A DNA stretch of 43,586 nt from NCBI GenBank assembly GCA_910584055.1, contig CAJTZS010000035.1:1-43586 (forward strand). The letters run 5' to 3'. The notes under the pieces are model-generated. The model had not been told where the DNA came from. It made no database searches and saw only the letters and a program-made list of their open reading frames with translations. Numbering within the stretch: position 1 is the stretch's first letter; each line of letters starts with the position of its first letter. Made by a program: the position numbers and the translations under genes. This stretch comes from an uncultured Muribaculaceae bacterium. Its GTDB lineage: Bacteria; Bacteroidota; Bacteroidia; Bacteroidales; Muribaculaceae. Positions 33,481 to 42,429 of the stretch are shown here, piece after piece.

Positions 33481-34437
33481 ATGATTAGGAACGATAGATT
33501 CAAGACATCCTCCGTGCCTGAGGTGGATTTCTCGTCGGCTCGAGAGATGCAGAGATACCTGCGTGAACCGGAGCAGATGTATGTCGGCGCTCCCGGTAAG
33601 CACGGATATTTGCGTCTCGGATTCGAATTGGATCCTGACGGGAAGAGTATCCTGCGCGACATTGACCGCCGTGTGCCGTTGATAGCCCAACAGGAATTGT
33701 ATTTCGATGAGGAGATGCCTCAGATGCCATGCCTTTACATTCTGTCGTCGGGAGGTCCGAATGTTGACGGCGACCGTTATCAGCAGGACATCACCGTAAG
33801 AAAAAATGCGTTTGCATGGATATTGACCGGAGCGGCAACCAAACTCGCCGAGATGAGATATAATTACTCGGGCATGATTCAAAATATCGTTTTGGAAGAA
33901 GGTGCCTATCTTGAGTTCATGCCCGAACCGATCTATCCCTGCCGTCACACACGTTTTATTTCCGATACGCGAATATGCGTTGATGCCACGGCAACGCTTT
34001 TTTATTCAGAAATCTATATGGGCGGCCGGAAATACTATAAAGACGGCGAATTGTTCGAGTATGATATTCTCTCGGTCTGCAGCCATGGCGAAAGACCTGA
34101 CGGCGAACAGCTTTTCCGGGAAAAATTCGTGATAGACCCTAACGTCACGCCGGTGCGTCGGTTGGGAATAATGGGAAGTTTCGATGTGTTTGCCAATGTG
34201 ATTGTCATGACGCCGAAGGAACATGCCGACAAGATATATGAAGCCACTGAAGCCTTTATAGACAGGGATAATAAAATTGCCTGCGGCATCACTCACCTGC
34301 CGAACGAAGCCGGCCTGCTCTTCAAGGTTCTCGGCATGGAGCCGGGACCGGTGAAGAAGATTGTCCGCGAATTCTGTTCTCGCGTCCGCATGCAAGTCAA
34401 GGGACATCCCGTCCCGCCCGAATTCCCCTGGCGATAG
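33481..34437 (+). CDS. ureD: Urease accessory protein UreD (UreH)
   Basis: A 318-residue scaffold protein that binds apo-urease and passes nickel through an internal tunnel. Family-typical parts are RVPLIAQQELYFDEEMP, ILSSGGPNVDGDRYQQDITV near 90-107, TGAATKLAEM, LEFMPEPIYPCRHTRFIS near 145-165 and the C-terminal FRVLG-like KVLGMEPGPVKKIVREFCS. It is longer than many UreD proteins but complete. It closes the urease cluster in the order ureABC-EFGD. No nickel transporter gene was seen nearby. Confidence 0.93.
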   Translation: MIRNDRFKTSSVPEVDFSSAREMQRYLREPEQMYVGAPGKHGYLRLGFELDPDGKSILRDIDRRVPLIAQQELYFDEEMPQMPCLYILSSGGPNVDGDRYQQDITVRKNAFAWILTGAATKLAEMRYNYSGMIQNIVLEEGAYLEFMPEPIYPCRHTRFISDTRICVDATATLFYSEIYMGGRKYYKDGELFEYDILSVCSHGERPDGEQLFREKFVIDPNVTPVRRLGIMGSFDVFANVIVMTPKEHADKIYEATEAFIDRDNKIACGITHLPNEAGLLFKVLGMEPGPVKKIVREFCSRVRMQVKGHPVPPEFPWR

Positions 34438-34518
34438 CAATCAAGGTGAGTTGTGTTGTCTACTTTTAATTTGTGTTAAATATCATTATATACTAAGCAT
34501 CTTATATACGAATTGTGC

Positions 34519-34526
34519 TATATTTG
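34519..34526 (+). promoter_or_regulatory. -7 element before the 34547 gene
   Basis: TATATTTG matches TAnnTTTG. No convincing TTTG lies 19-21 bases upstream. Initiation near 34533 would leave a very short leader to the ATG at 34547 or about 35 nt to the ATG at 34568. Confidence 0.5.
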
Positions 34527-34546
34527 CAAAAAGATGTTTAGCAGCT

Positions 34547-35779
34547 ATGGATTGGAAATATGACACAATGTCTCGAAGGTTTGCAGTATTTGTGGTGGCT
34601 TTTGCTGTATACTCCTTGTCTCCGTTGATGGCATATTCCACTGTTATCGCGGATGCCGCTACCGGAAATCCGTTGCCGAAGGCATCTGTATTCGATAAAA
34701 AGGGAAATCTTATCGGGATATGCTCCGAAGACGGTGTCCTTCCATTCGTGAGCCGTTTTTCTTATCCTATCTCCATCAGATATATGGGTTATGCAACATC
34801 CGTAATTGATAAACCGGGTATGGATAAGGTCTTTCTGAAAGAGATGGCTTATGACCTTCCGGAGATAACCGTCAATTCAAAGGATCATCAGGTGCTTCAC
34901 CTTACCGGATATGTGCGTGAATATTCCACACTTTCAACATATACCGATACTGTGCTCCTTTTTCGTGAGAAAATGGTAGATTTCATGATCCCGTCAAAAA
35001 AAGTAAGGAATTACAAGGGGTGGCTTTTGCCTCGCGTCCTCGCTTCAAGGTCATATTATCACCTTACCAATTCCGAAGGCCTCGACAGCGTGAGCAATCA
35101 TTATAGAGAGCATTTTTCATGGTCAGACTGGATCGGAGTGTTTGACAACGCCACAGTGCCTATGGATATTCGTGATCAAAGCGTTGCCACCCATACCGAT
35201 TATGGTAAATACAGTCCTGCTGCGATATGGCGGAAAGTTGATGATATCATAACGTTGGATGTTGATGTCCTTTCCGACAAGGGTAACCGGAAATGGGTGC
35301 CCGCGTTTGCGGGTTTTATGGCTGACAGGGTGGATTGCAGCCGGCTTACACTTAAATACAGGTTTGCCGGTGTTGACGGTCATGAGGTATTTGCCGACAA
35401 TATAACCGGATTATCGTTCAATATAGAATCCAATGGGCGGGCACGCAATCTGAAACGAACGCTGCAGACCAATGATCCCATTTATGTGAATACATATGCA
35501 GAAGTCTACATAACAGACCGGGAATATATGTCTGTTTCAAGTGCCCACAAATTGGAGAAACATCCCCCTTCGGCAGAAGAGGTGGGAATCAGACCTCCTC
35601 GGGAAGCTCCTGACTTGCATCCGGCGGTGCTTGCGCTCGTGGAACGTGTTGACAATTTCGATTACGACACTCCTCGTCTTGCCGAACGGCCCGACCATAG
35701 GCTCGGAACCCCGAGCAAACTTTCTAAAGACAAACCTGACGGATTCTTCAAGCGGCTCGTTAAGGTTTTCAAACATTAG
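34547..35779 (+). CDS. Exported protein with carboxypeptidase-regulatory-like domain
   Basis: A 410-residue exported protein. The ATG at 34547 (MDWKYDTMSRRF) or the one at 34568 (MSRRFAVFVVAFAV) gives a signal sequence ending SPLMAYS. Residues about 30-100 (TVIADAATGNPLPKASVFDK, ..., IRYMGYATSVIDKPGMDKV) are the CarboxypepD_reg-like/DUF4480 type beta-sandwich common in Bacteroidales envelope proteins. The rest has no recognised catalytic motif; its C-terminus is Pro- and charge-rich, ending GFFKRLVKVFKH. The frame extends back into ureD but that part is not genuine. It is not linked in function to urease by anything visible. Confidence 0.78.
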   Translation: MDWKYDTMSRRFAVFVVAFAVYSLSPLMAYSTVIADAATGNPLPKASVFDKKGNLIGICSEDGVLPFVSRFSYPISIRYMGYATSVIDKPGMDKVFLKEMAYDLPEITVNSKDHQVLHLTGYVREYSTLSTYTDTVLLFREKMVDFMIPSKKVRNYKGWLLPRVLASRSYYHLTNSEGLDSVSNHYREHFSWSDWIGVFDNATVPMDIRDQSVATHTDYGKYSPAAIWRKVDDIITLDVDVLSDKGNRKWVPAFAGFMADRVDCSRLTLKYRFAGVDGHEVFADNITGLSFNIESNGRARNLKRTLQTNDPIYVNTYAEVYITDREYMSVSSAHKLEKHPPSAEEVGIRPPREAPDLHPAVLALVERVDNFDYDTPRLAERPDHRLGTPSKLSKDKPDGFFKRLVKVFKH

Positions 35780-35826
35780 GAGGATGTTATGGTGAGGTGC
35801 CATATATATCTGTTAAAATTTTTTCT

Positions 35827-35834
35827 TAATTTTG
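35827..35834 (+). promoter_or_regulatory. -7 element before the acyltransferase gene
   Basis: TAATTTTG matches TAnnTTTG and is 21 bases before the ATG at 35856. No clear -33 half was found. Confidence 0.45.
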
Positions 35835-35855
35835 TGTCCAAAATTTGATTTGGAC

Positions 35856-36989
35856 ATGAAACGTATTGTATTCCTTGATTATGTTCGCGTGTTTGCATGC
35901 TTTCTTGTGATACTTGTGCACGCGAGTGAGAATTTTTATGGTGCGCCGGGTTCCACCGACATGGCAGGTCCCCAGTCATTCCTTGCCAACGAGGCCGACC
36001 GACTGTGGGTTTCTGTGTATGACGGCTTTTCGCGTATGGCCGTGCCATTGTTTATGATAGTATCCGCTTTTTTGTTGGTTCCTATGAAAGAAGGACAGAC
36101 CGCCATGGAGTTTTACCGAAGGAGGGCGGTCAGGATTCTTCCGGCATTTGTCGCCTTCATGGTTATATATTCAACGGTGCCCATGCTTTGGAATCAGATC
36201 GACCAGGACACATCCATGAAGGATCTTTCGCGTCTTATATTGAATTTTCCAACGCTCGCCGGTCATCTGTGGTTTATGTATCCGTTGATAAGCCTGTATC
36301 TGTTTATACCGATAATATCACCATGGTTGACAAAGGCAACCGCTCGGGAAGAGCGTTTCTTTATCTCTCTTTTCCTTATATCGACACTTATGCCTTACCT
36401 TAACAGGTTTTTCGGAGATGTGTGGGGTCAATGTTTCTGGAATGAGTTCCATATGTTATGGTATTTCTCCGGATATCTCGGATATCTTGTGCTCGCACAC
36501 TACATACGTGTGCATCTTGACTGGAGCGTTGCCAAACGTATGACTGTCGGTTCCATATTGCTGGGAGTTGGTGCCGTATGGACCATTCTGTCGTTCTATC
36601 TGCAGGCTGTTCCCGGAGAGCTTCACGACACTCCGATTTTGGAATTGGGTTGGTCTTTCTGCACTATAAACTGTGTGATGCTTACAACCGGGGCGTTCCT
36701 TCTCTTTACATGTATCAGAAGGACCACCGCGCCAAAAATTATTTCAGACCTGTCTAATCTCAGTTACGGCATGTATCTTATGCATATATTATGGTTGGGC
36801 CTATGGGTGAGGATTTTCAAAGACAACATGGCGCTTCCTACCGTTGCTGCAATTCCGGCTATCGCCGTTTGCACTTACCTCAATTGTTATGTGGCTACAA
36901 AGATTTTGTCATTGATTCCGGGACTCCGCTGGCTGGCAGGCGTGGCTCCACTACCACGCAAGGGCTCGTCAGTTCCGGCCGGAGCATAG
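35856..36989 (+). CDS. Acyltransferase family 3 membrane protein
   Basis: A 377-residue polytopic membrane protein of the acyltransferase 3 (OafA/WecH-like) family, which acylates sugars of surface polysaccharides, peptidoglycan or other carbohydrates. Family marks are the start KRIVFLDYVRVFACFLVILV followed by His22 in HASENF, FYRRRAVRILPAFVAFMVIY near 88-107, and HLWFMYPLISLYLFIPII near 138-155. About ten membrane segments can be counted. The ATG at 35856 is used; the frame continues to a TTG at 35832. The acceptor is unknown. Confidence 0.88.
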   Translation: MKRIVFLDYVRVFACFLVILVHASENFYGAPGSTDMAGPQSFLANEADRLWVSVYDGFSRMAVPLFMIVSAFLLVPMKEGQTAMEFYRRRAVRILPAFVAFMVIYSTVPMLWNQIDQDTSMKDLSRLILNFPTLAGHLWFMYPLISLYLFIPIISPWLTKATAREERFFISLFLISTLMPYLNRFFGDVWGQCFWNEFHMLWYFSGYLGYLVLAHYIRVHLDWSVAKRMTVGSILLGVGAVWTILSFYLQAVPGELHDTPILELGWSFCTINCVMLTTGAFLLFTCIRRTTAPKIISDLSNLSYGMYLMHILWLGLWVRIFKDNMALPTVAAIPAIAVCTYLNCYVATKILSLIPGLRWLAGVAPLPRKGSSVPAGA

Positions 36990-37040
36990 TTACATCAGTA
37001 TAATTAATGTGAAAATAGTATAACTTATAGTGGCGGAATA

Positions 37041-37070
37041 TTGTAATTTAATTTCAAATTCTTACTTTTG
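37041..37070 (+). promoter_or_regulatory. Promoter of the YeiH-type gene
   Basis: TTG at 37041-37043 and TACTTTTG at 37063-37070 are 19 bases apart, matching the Bacteroidetes arrangement. The gene starts at 37132. Confidence 0.55.
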
Positions 37071-37131
37071 TATAAGAAACGGTAAAAACAATTTCTGCCG
37101 TAGGAAATACTAACTTAACAAGACATTTAAT

Positions 37132-38169
37132 ATGCCCAAGATTTCAGAAACACGCATCAGCATGCTCCATGGTATCCTGCTGATAGCTTTATTCGCATGT
37201 GCAGCCTTTTATATAGGAGAGGCGCAGATTCTTAAGGAGATTTCGTTCAGTCCGATGATAATCGGTATTATCCTCGGTATGCTTTATGCCAACTCACTCC
37301 GAAACAATCTACCCGAAACATGGGTTCCAGGTATTCAGTTCTGTTCAAAGAAGATACTTAGGCTCGGTATTATTCTTTATGGATTCCGTCTTACTTTCCA
37401 GGATGTTGTGAACGTGGGTGTTGCCGGTATCGTGATTGATGTTATAATTGTGACGGTGACGATACTCGGAGGTATATGGATAGGGCGTCTTTTGAAAATG
37501 GATAAGGAGACCGCGTTGCTTACGTCTATCGGAAGCGGTATATGCGGGGCCGCCGCTGTGCTCGGAGCCGAGTCCACGATCCGTACCCAGCCATATAAGA
37601 CAGCTGTAGCCGTGGCAACCGTTGTTATCTTCGGAACAGTCTCCATGTTCCTTTATCCAATAGCTTATTCTTCCGGTTGGCTTGACCTTTCGTCTCAAGA
37701 GATGGGTATCTATACGGGTTCGACTCTTCACGAAGTGGCTCATGCCGTAGGTGCCGGCAATGCAATGGGCACAGAGATCGCCAATGTTTCGATAATCGTC
37801 AAGATGATCCGGGTGATGATGCTCGTGCCGGTGTTGCTGATATTAGGATTCTGGGTTGCCCGCCGGGGTTCTAAGAATGCAGAAGGTGCACAAAAGGGGA
37901 AAGTGAGCATACCCTGGTTTGCTGTCGGTTTCCTTGTAGTGATAGGTTTCAACTCCTTGAATCTCCTGCCTACAGTTTTTGTTGACGCGATAAATTATTT
38001 CGATACTTTTCTTTTGACAATGGCGATGGCGGCCCTTGGTGCAGAGACTAGTATCGACAAGTTTAAAAAAGCGGGAGCGAAACCTTTCGTGTTAGCTTTC
38101 TGCCTTGATGTATGGTTGATAGGAGGCGGTTACATACTTGCCAAGTACCTTGCTCCCATGTGTCTTTAA
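37132..38169 (+). CDS. YeiH/UPF0324 family membrane protein
   Basis: A 345-residue inner-membrane protein with about ten helices of the Cons_hypoth698 (YeiH) family. Family blocks are FSPMIIGIILGMLYANSL, RLGIILYGFRLTFQDVV near 82-98, SIGSGICGAAAVLGAE near 131-146, TGSTLHEVAHAVGAG near 195-209 and DTFLLTMAMAALGAETSIDK near 288-307. Members have been proposed as sulfate or sulfonate-related exporters, but evidence is limited. It has its own promoter and strong terminator, so it is a single-gene unit. Confidence 0.9.
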   Translation: MPKISETRISMLHGILLIALFACAAFYIGEAQILKEISFSPMIIGIILGMLYANSLRNNLPETWVPGIQFCSKKILRLGIILYGFRLTFQDVVNVGVAGIVIDVIIVTVTILGGIWIGRLLKMDKETALLTSIGSGICGAAAVLGAESTIRTQPYKTAVAVATVVIFGTVSMFLYPIAYSSGWLDLSSQEMGIYTGSTLHEVAHAVGAGNAMGTEIANVSIIVKMIRVMMLVPVLLILGFWVARRGSKNAEGAQKGKVSIPWFAVGFLVVIGFNSLNLLPTVFVDAINYFDTFLLTMAMAALGAETSIDKFKKAGAKPFVLAFCLDVWLIGGGYILAKYLAPMCL

Positions 38170-38176
38170 CGAAGTG

Positions 38177-38240
38177 AAACCAAACAACCTCAAAGGGGCG
38201 CTTACAATCCGGTAAGCGCCCCTTTGAGGTTGTTTGGTTT
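38177..38240. terminator. Strong bidirectional terminator
   Basis: A perfect 29-bp stem runs from 38177-38205 to 38212-38240, with a 6-base loop. The arms begin AAACCAAACAACC and end GGTTGTTTGGTTT. It separates the converging genes that end at 38169 and 38257 and can serve both. The outer A and T runs are short, but the stem is exceptionally long. Confidence 0.88.
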
Positions 38241-38256
38241 ACTTATTCGAATATAC

Positions 38257-39729
38257 TTATTTTTTGCTACGTTTCTTTGCCGGATCGCATGTTAGGCCTA
38301 CTCCTAATTTCTGGAATATCTTGTGGTCCACTTCTCCCAACATTACTGTGGAATGCATCTGGCAGCCCTTAAGTTTCTGCAGCTCAGCCAAGGCTAAGCG
38401 ACAATTCTCGTTGTGGGTTGACAGAACGGAGAGTGCCACCAATACCTCATCGGTATGTAGGCGCGGGTTACGGCTGTGGAGACAGTCCGTTTTCATTTTT
38501 TGGATAGGTTCGATCATTTCCTGAGGTATGAGCTTGATGGAATGATCTATCCCTGCAAGATGTTTCATGGCGTTCAGCAGGAGAGCCGCGCTCGGTCCGA
38601 GCAACGTGGATGTCTGAGCAGTGATGATTGTGCCGTCAGACAGTTCGATTGCCGAGCATGGTACTTCATCTCTTTCCGCGCGGGAACGGGCGGCAGTGAC
38701 AACCCTGCGGTAGGATACATCAATCTTTGCCTGATTGAAGAGGAGGGCGATCTTGTTGACTTCACCATCATTCGTCTCTCCTTGGGCAAACCGGTTGAGC
38801 GCGGTGAAATAACGCCGTATTATCTCGTTACGCGAAGCGTCGCAGCATACTTCGTCATCGCTGATACAGAAGCCGACCATGTTCACTCCCATGTCTGTCG
38901 GCGATTTGTAAGGATTGCTGCCGCATATACCTTCGAAGAGAGCGTTAAGAACCGGGAATATCTCAATATCGCGGTTATAATTTATCGCGGTTTCTCCGTA
39001 TGCTTCAAGATGGAACGGATCGATCATGTTGACATCGTTCAAATCGGCTGTTGCCGCTTCGTATGCTATGTTTACGGGATGTTTAAGGGGTAGGTTCCAG
39101 ACGGGGAAAGTTTCGAATTTGGCATAACCTGCTTCTACTCCACGCTTATGTTCGTTGTAGAGCTGGCTGAGGCAGACCGCCATTTTACCGCTGCCCGGAC
39201 CGGGGGCTGTGACTATAACGAGGGGACGGGTTGTCTCAACATAATCGTTTTTCCCAAAACCCTCGTCGGAATCGATGAGGGCAACATTGTTTGGATAACC
39301 CTCGATTGTATAATGGCAATATGATGTAATGTCCATGCGTTTGAGTTTTTCCCGGAACGCATCGGCACTTGCCTGCCCGTTGTAATGGGTGATGACAACG
39401 GATCCTACGAGGAAGCCACGGTTGATGAATTCCTCCCTTAGGCGCAACACATCCATGTCGTAGGTGATTCCGAGGTCTCCCCGCATCTTGTTTTTCTCGA
39501 TGTCTTTCGCGCTGATTACGATGATGATTTCAGCTTTGTCTGCAAGATTGCTGAGCATCCTCAGCTTGCTGTCTGGCTGGAAACCGGGGAGCACGCGGCT
39601 GGCGTGATGATCGTCAAAAAGTTTGCCGCCGAGTTCCAGATAGAGTTTGTTGCCGAACTTCGCGATTCTCTCTTTTATATGCTCAGATTGGATTCTGAGA
39701 TATTTGTCATTGTCAAATCCGTATTTCAT
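38257..39729 (-). CDS. DUF1846 (UPF0371) family protein
   Basis: A 490-residue cytoplasmic protein that matches the DUF1846 family, known from streptococci and other bacteria, with crystal structures but no established reaction. Typical parts are GFDNDKYLRIQSEHIKERI at the start, LYLELGGKLFDDHHASRVLP, the P-loop-like VTAPGPGSGKMAVCLSQLYN near 178-197, and MVGFCISDDEVC near 299-310. The APGPGSGK segment suggests nucleotide or phosphate binding. The start at 39729 gives MKYGFDNDKY; the frame extends to a TTG at 39741. It is a single-gene unit on this strand. Confidence 0.9.
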   Translation of the reverse strand: MKYGFDNDKYLRIQSEHIKERIAKFGNKLYLELGGKLFDDHHASRVLPGFQPDSKLRMLSNLADKAEIIIVISAKDIEKNKMRGDLGITYDMDVLRLREEFINRGFLVGSVVITHYNGQASADAFREKLKRMDITSYCHYTIEGYPNNVALIDSDEGFGKNDYVETTRPLVIVTAPGPGSGKMAVCLSQLYNEHKRGVEAGYAKFETFPVWNLPLKHPVNIAYEAATADLNDVNMIDPFHLEAYGETAINYNRDIEIFPVLNALFEGICGSNPYKSPTDMGVNMVGFCISDDEVCCDASRNEIIRRYFTALNRFAQGETNDGEVNKIALLFNQAKIDVSYRRVVTAARSRAERDEVPCSAIELSDGTIITAQTSTLLGPSAALLLNAMKHLAGIDHSIKLIPQEMIEPIQKMKTDCLHSRNPRLHTDEVLVALSVLSTHNENCRLALAELQKLKGCQMHSTVMLGEVDHKIFQKLGVGLTCDPAKKRSKK

Positions 39730-39793
39730 AACGGGATGCAAAGTTAATAAATAATCGTCAATTTCAGAAATCGCTTTTTCCGATTTTTTTGAC

Positions 39794-39801
39794 TAAATTT
39801 G
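39794..39801 (+). promoter_or_regulatory. -7 element before the beta-lactamase-like gene
   Basis: TAAATTTG matches TAnnTTTG and lies 20 bases before the GTG at 39821. No good -33 half at the usual distance. Confidence 0.45.
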
Positions 39802-39820
39802 CATTCTAATATAGCGAAAA

Positions 39821-41116
39821 GTGAAAAGAAAGAATATAAAGGATTCGACAATATATATCATTGCCTTCTGCATTGTGGCATTCATTGCTATCTGTGTCTT
39901 CAGACCCAGAGGGAAGGCGGAGGAGGAGAAGAACGATGTTGCATCCCGTGGAAATACGTGGATTGACACATTGACAAATAAATCGTCAGATTTTGAACCT
40001 CTTTTCCCGATGGAGAAGGAGATTGAACGTTTCATGTCGAAATGGGATATCGAAGGTATGTCGATAGCTGTTTCCAGGAATGATTCCCTGATTTATACCA
40101 AAGGATTCGGGTGGGCGGATCGTGAAAAGGGGGAGATGATGGAAGCAAATTCGATAATGCGCATAGCGTCGGCATCCAAGCTCATTACAGCCGCGGCTAT
40201 AATGAAACTTGTGGAGGATGGCAAGCTAAGTCTGCAAAGCCATGTGTTTGGTGCCAACGGCATATTGAACCGAACTGATTTCACGGATGCGATTCATGAT
40301 CCGCGAATGGAGAGCATCACTATCGAGCATCTGCTGCGCCATCAAGGGGGCTTCACCCTTGGAGCCGGCGATCCGATGTTCAACACCGTAGAACTAAAGA
40401 AGGCGAAACACCTTACAAAAGCCCCAACAAATGAGGAGCTGGTGAGAATTGTGCTTGGACGGAGGCTCGGTTTCGAACCTGGTAACGGCCGTAGGTATTC
40501 CAATTTCGGATATATGTTGCTGTCGTTGGTAATTGAAAAAGTGACAGGGCAGAGCTATTGGGATTATGTGCAACAGAATATTCTCGAACCGGCCGGTGCC
40601 TATGGGTTCATGCCTGCCACTAATTATTATGCAGAAAAGAATCCGAAGGAAGTGAAATATTATTCACCTGATGCTGAACTGGTAGAGGATTTCAATACGC
40701 CCGGAAAGATGGTTGACCGCTGCTATGGCGGAGCGAATATCAACGCTCTTATGGGTGCCGGAGGATGGTGCACGTCTGCGGCATCTTTATGCCGCCTTGT
40801 GGCGGCTGTCGATGGTGAGCCCGGTGTTAAGGATGTACTCAGGGCGGAGAGTGTTGAGCAGATGACATCTCATCACGAGAAGGAGAAGATATGCTTTGGG
40901 TGGACCGATTCCGATGCTAAAGGGAAATGGAGCAGAAGCGGCACACTTTCTTCTGCACATGCCCTGATCGAGCGTTTCCCCGATGGCGAATGCTGGGTTA
41001 TCACCATGAACACGGGTGTTTGGACCGGATTCCGTTTCACACGCGATATGTCGCGTCTCATCGAACGCCTCCGCAGCCGCTATTCGTATGAGTTGCCTTC
41101 GCGAAACCTGTGGTGA
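39821..41116 (+). CDS. Serine hydrolase of the class C beta-lactamase family
   Basis: A 431-residue protein with an N-terminal membrane anchor or uncleaved signal (IYIIAFCIVAFIAICVF), so the enzyme domain is probably periplasmic. The catalytic SxxK is Ser117-Ala-Ser-Lys120 in RIASASKLITAAA, and the second motif is Tyr226-Ser-Asn228 in RRYSNFGY. Other parts are LLRHQGGF and GAGGWCTSAASLCRLV. The family includes esterases, D-aminopeptidases and penicillin-binding proteins as well as AmpC; nothing here proves antibiotic resistance. The start is GTG, as no ATG lies upstream of the anchor. Its 3' end overlaps the opposite-strand MFS gene by 59 bp. Confidence 0.88.
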   Translation: MKRKNIKDSTIYIIAFCIVAFIAICVFRPRGKAEEEKNDVASRGNTWIDTLTNKSSDFEPLFPMEKEIERFMSKWDIEGMSIAVSRNDSLIYTKGFGWADREKGEMMEANSIMRIASASKLITAAAIMKLVEDGKLSLQSHVFGANGILNRTDFTDAIHDPRMESITIEHLLRHQGGFTLGAGDPMFNTVELKKAKHLTKAPTNEELVRIVLGRRLGFEPGNGRRYSNFGYMLLSLVIEKVTGQSYWDYVQQNILEPAGAYGFMPATNYYAEKNPKEVKYYSPDAELVEDFNTPGKMVDRCYGGANINALMGAGGWCTSAASLCRLVAAVDGEPGVKDVLRAESVEQMTSHHEKEKICFGWTDSDAKGKWSRSGTLSSAHALIERFPDGECWVITMNTGVWTGFRFTRDMSRLIERLRSRYSYELPSRNLW

Positions 41117-42428
41117 CAATGGCTCCGAGAGCCATGACGGATGCAGAGACTGCCAATACTGTTACCGCTCCCCCTGATTTCAGGAGAATCGGGATGACAA
41201 ACACTCCTAATACCGCTCCCACTTTACCTATGGACGCTGCCAGTCCGACACCTTGACCGCGCTGCGCAACGGGATAAATTGTGGGTGGCAATACGTATGT
41301 GATGAGGTGCGGCCCGATATTGAGGAATAGCTCGAACGCCATGAACGCGCCAATGGATATCCACTTGTTCCAACCGAAATTATAGGATAGAAGCAATATC
41401 GCCAATGAAAGCGTGCACATCCAGAATCCTAAAGATTGAATGCGTACGATGCTCCTCCCTTTGTTAATGAGGATAAGGCCGATTAGAAATCCCGGAAGTA
41501 TTATACAGCTTATCCATAGAGTTACTTTAACTGAATCAGTGACATGCAGTATAGGGTTTTCTCCCTCCGTGAAATGCTCGAGTCCCAATGCCATGACTAA
41601 GATAGGAAGGAACACTCCGATTCCGTAAACTCCCATTCCTTCGCATGCCCATGGCACTCCGCTGAGAATTACTTTCTTCCAGTTCTCCTTGATGAATTTC
41701 CAGGTGGACGTTCGTATTGTTCTGGATTGTGGCGCATCGTTCTTCGCTTGTTCAATCATGACATCGGAACCGAAAAACTTTTTTGCGGCAGCTTCGGCCT
41801 CATTTGTCCTTCCTTGGTCAAGGAGCCATTTCGGACTCTGATAGAAACGTATGCGGAGAAGGAGCATGAGGGTGGAAGTTGCAGCAATGATCCACAGGAG
41901 GTGTGACCATAAGTCGGCACTCTTCCAATAAGACAGCAGGCCGAAACATATTGCCGCAACAATGATATTTCCCAATGCGCATGCTGCCTTGGTGACACCG
42001 ACCATCAGCGAACGGTAACGGACCGGCATCAGTTCTGAGACATAATCGGAATCGAGGCTGTATTCTCCTCCTATACCCAGGCCGATAAAGAAGAGGCAAA
42101 TTATAAGTGTCGGAACCGAGGGGAACAATATACCTGCAAGTGATGCGACAAGAATAAGTGTAGGGCAGAATCTAAAGAAGAAAAGATACCCGTAACGGTC
42201 GCTCAGTTTACCGAATATGACTGAACCGAATATGATGCCTATAAGATCCACCGCCCCGATAAGCCCTTGCATGAATGAGGACAGTTCAGGATACAGGATG
42301 ATATTTAGCATGGGGATGATAATACCGGCAAGCGTTGCGACGGCAGTGCCGATCATCTGACCTAATGACGCAACGAAGACAATGTAATAATGCTTCGGGG
42401 TCATCTTCATATTCGCTATATCCGTCAT
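41058..42428 (-). CDS. MFS transporter, sugar/organic-ion permease type
   Basis: A 456-residue protein with twelve predicted membrane helices of the major facilitator superfamily. The conserved loop GKLSDRYGYLFFFR near residues 73-86 and GLGIGGEYSLDSDYVSELMP, then VRYRS, near 116-140 place it in the metabolite:H+ symporter-like branch. The substrate is not readable. It starts one base after the stop codon of the urea transporter gene upstream, so they form an operon, and it may carry something used together with urea. Its C-terminal end overlaps the converging hydrolase gene. Confidence 0.9.
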   Translation of the reverse strand: MTDIANMKMTPKHYYIVFVASLGQMIGTAVATLAGIIIPMLNIILYPELSSFMQGLIGAVDLIGIIFGSVIFGKLSDRYGYLFFFRFCPTLILVASLAGILFPSVPTLIICLFFIGLGIGGEYSLDSDYVSELMPVRYRSLMVGVTKAACALGNIIVAAICFGLLSYWKSADLWSHLLWIIAATSTLMLLLRIRFYQSPKWLLDQGRTNEAEAAAKKFFGSDVMIEQAKNDAPQSRTIRTSTWKFIKENWKKVILSGVPWACEGMGVYGIGVFLPILVMALGLEHFTEGENPILHVTDSVKVTLWISCIILPGFLIGLILINKGRSIVRIQSLGFWMCTLSLAILLLSYNFGWNKWISIGAFMAFELFLNIGPHLITYVLPPTIYPVAQRGQGVGLAASIGKVGAVLGVFVIPILLKSGGAVTVLAVSASVMALGAIVTTGFAKATHTNSGCGGVR

Positions 42429-42429
42429 A

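Noticed and set aside
34361..34546. Extension of the carboxypeptidase-regulatory-domain gene into ureD
   Set aside because: It is in a different frame inside the end of ureD and precedes both the -7 motif and the signal sequence.
39821..41116. Antibiotic-resistance beta-lactamase
   Set aside because: SxxK and YSN motifs are shared with esterases and peptidases of the same fold. The sequence alone does not support drug hydrolysis.
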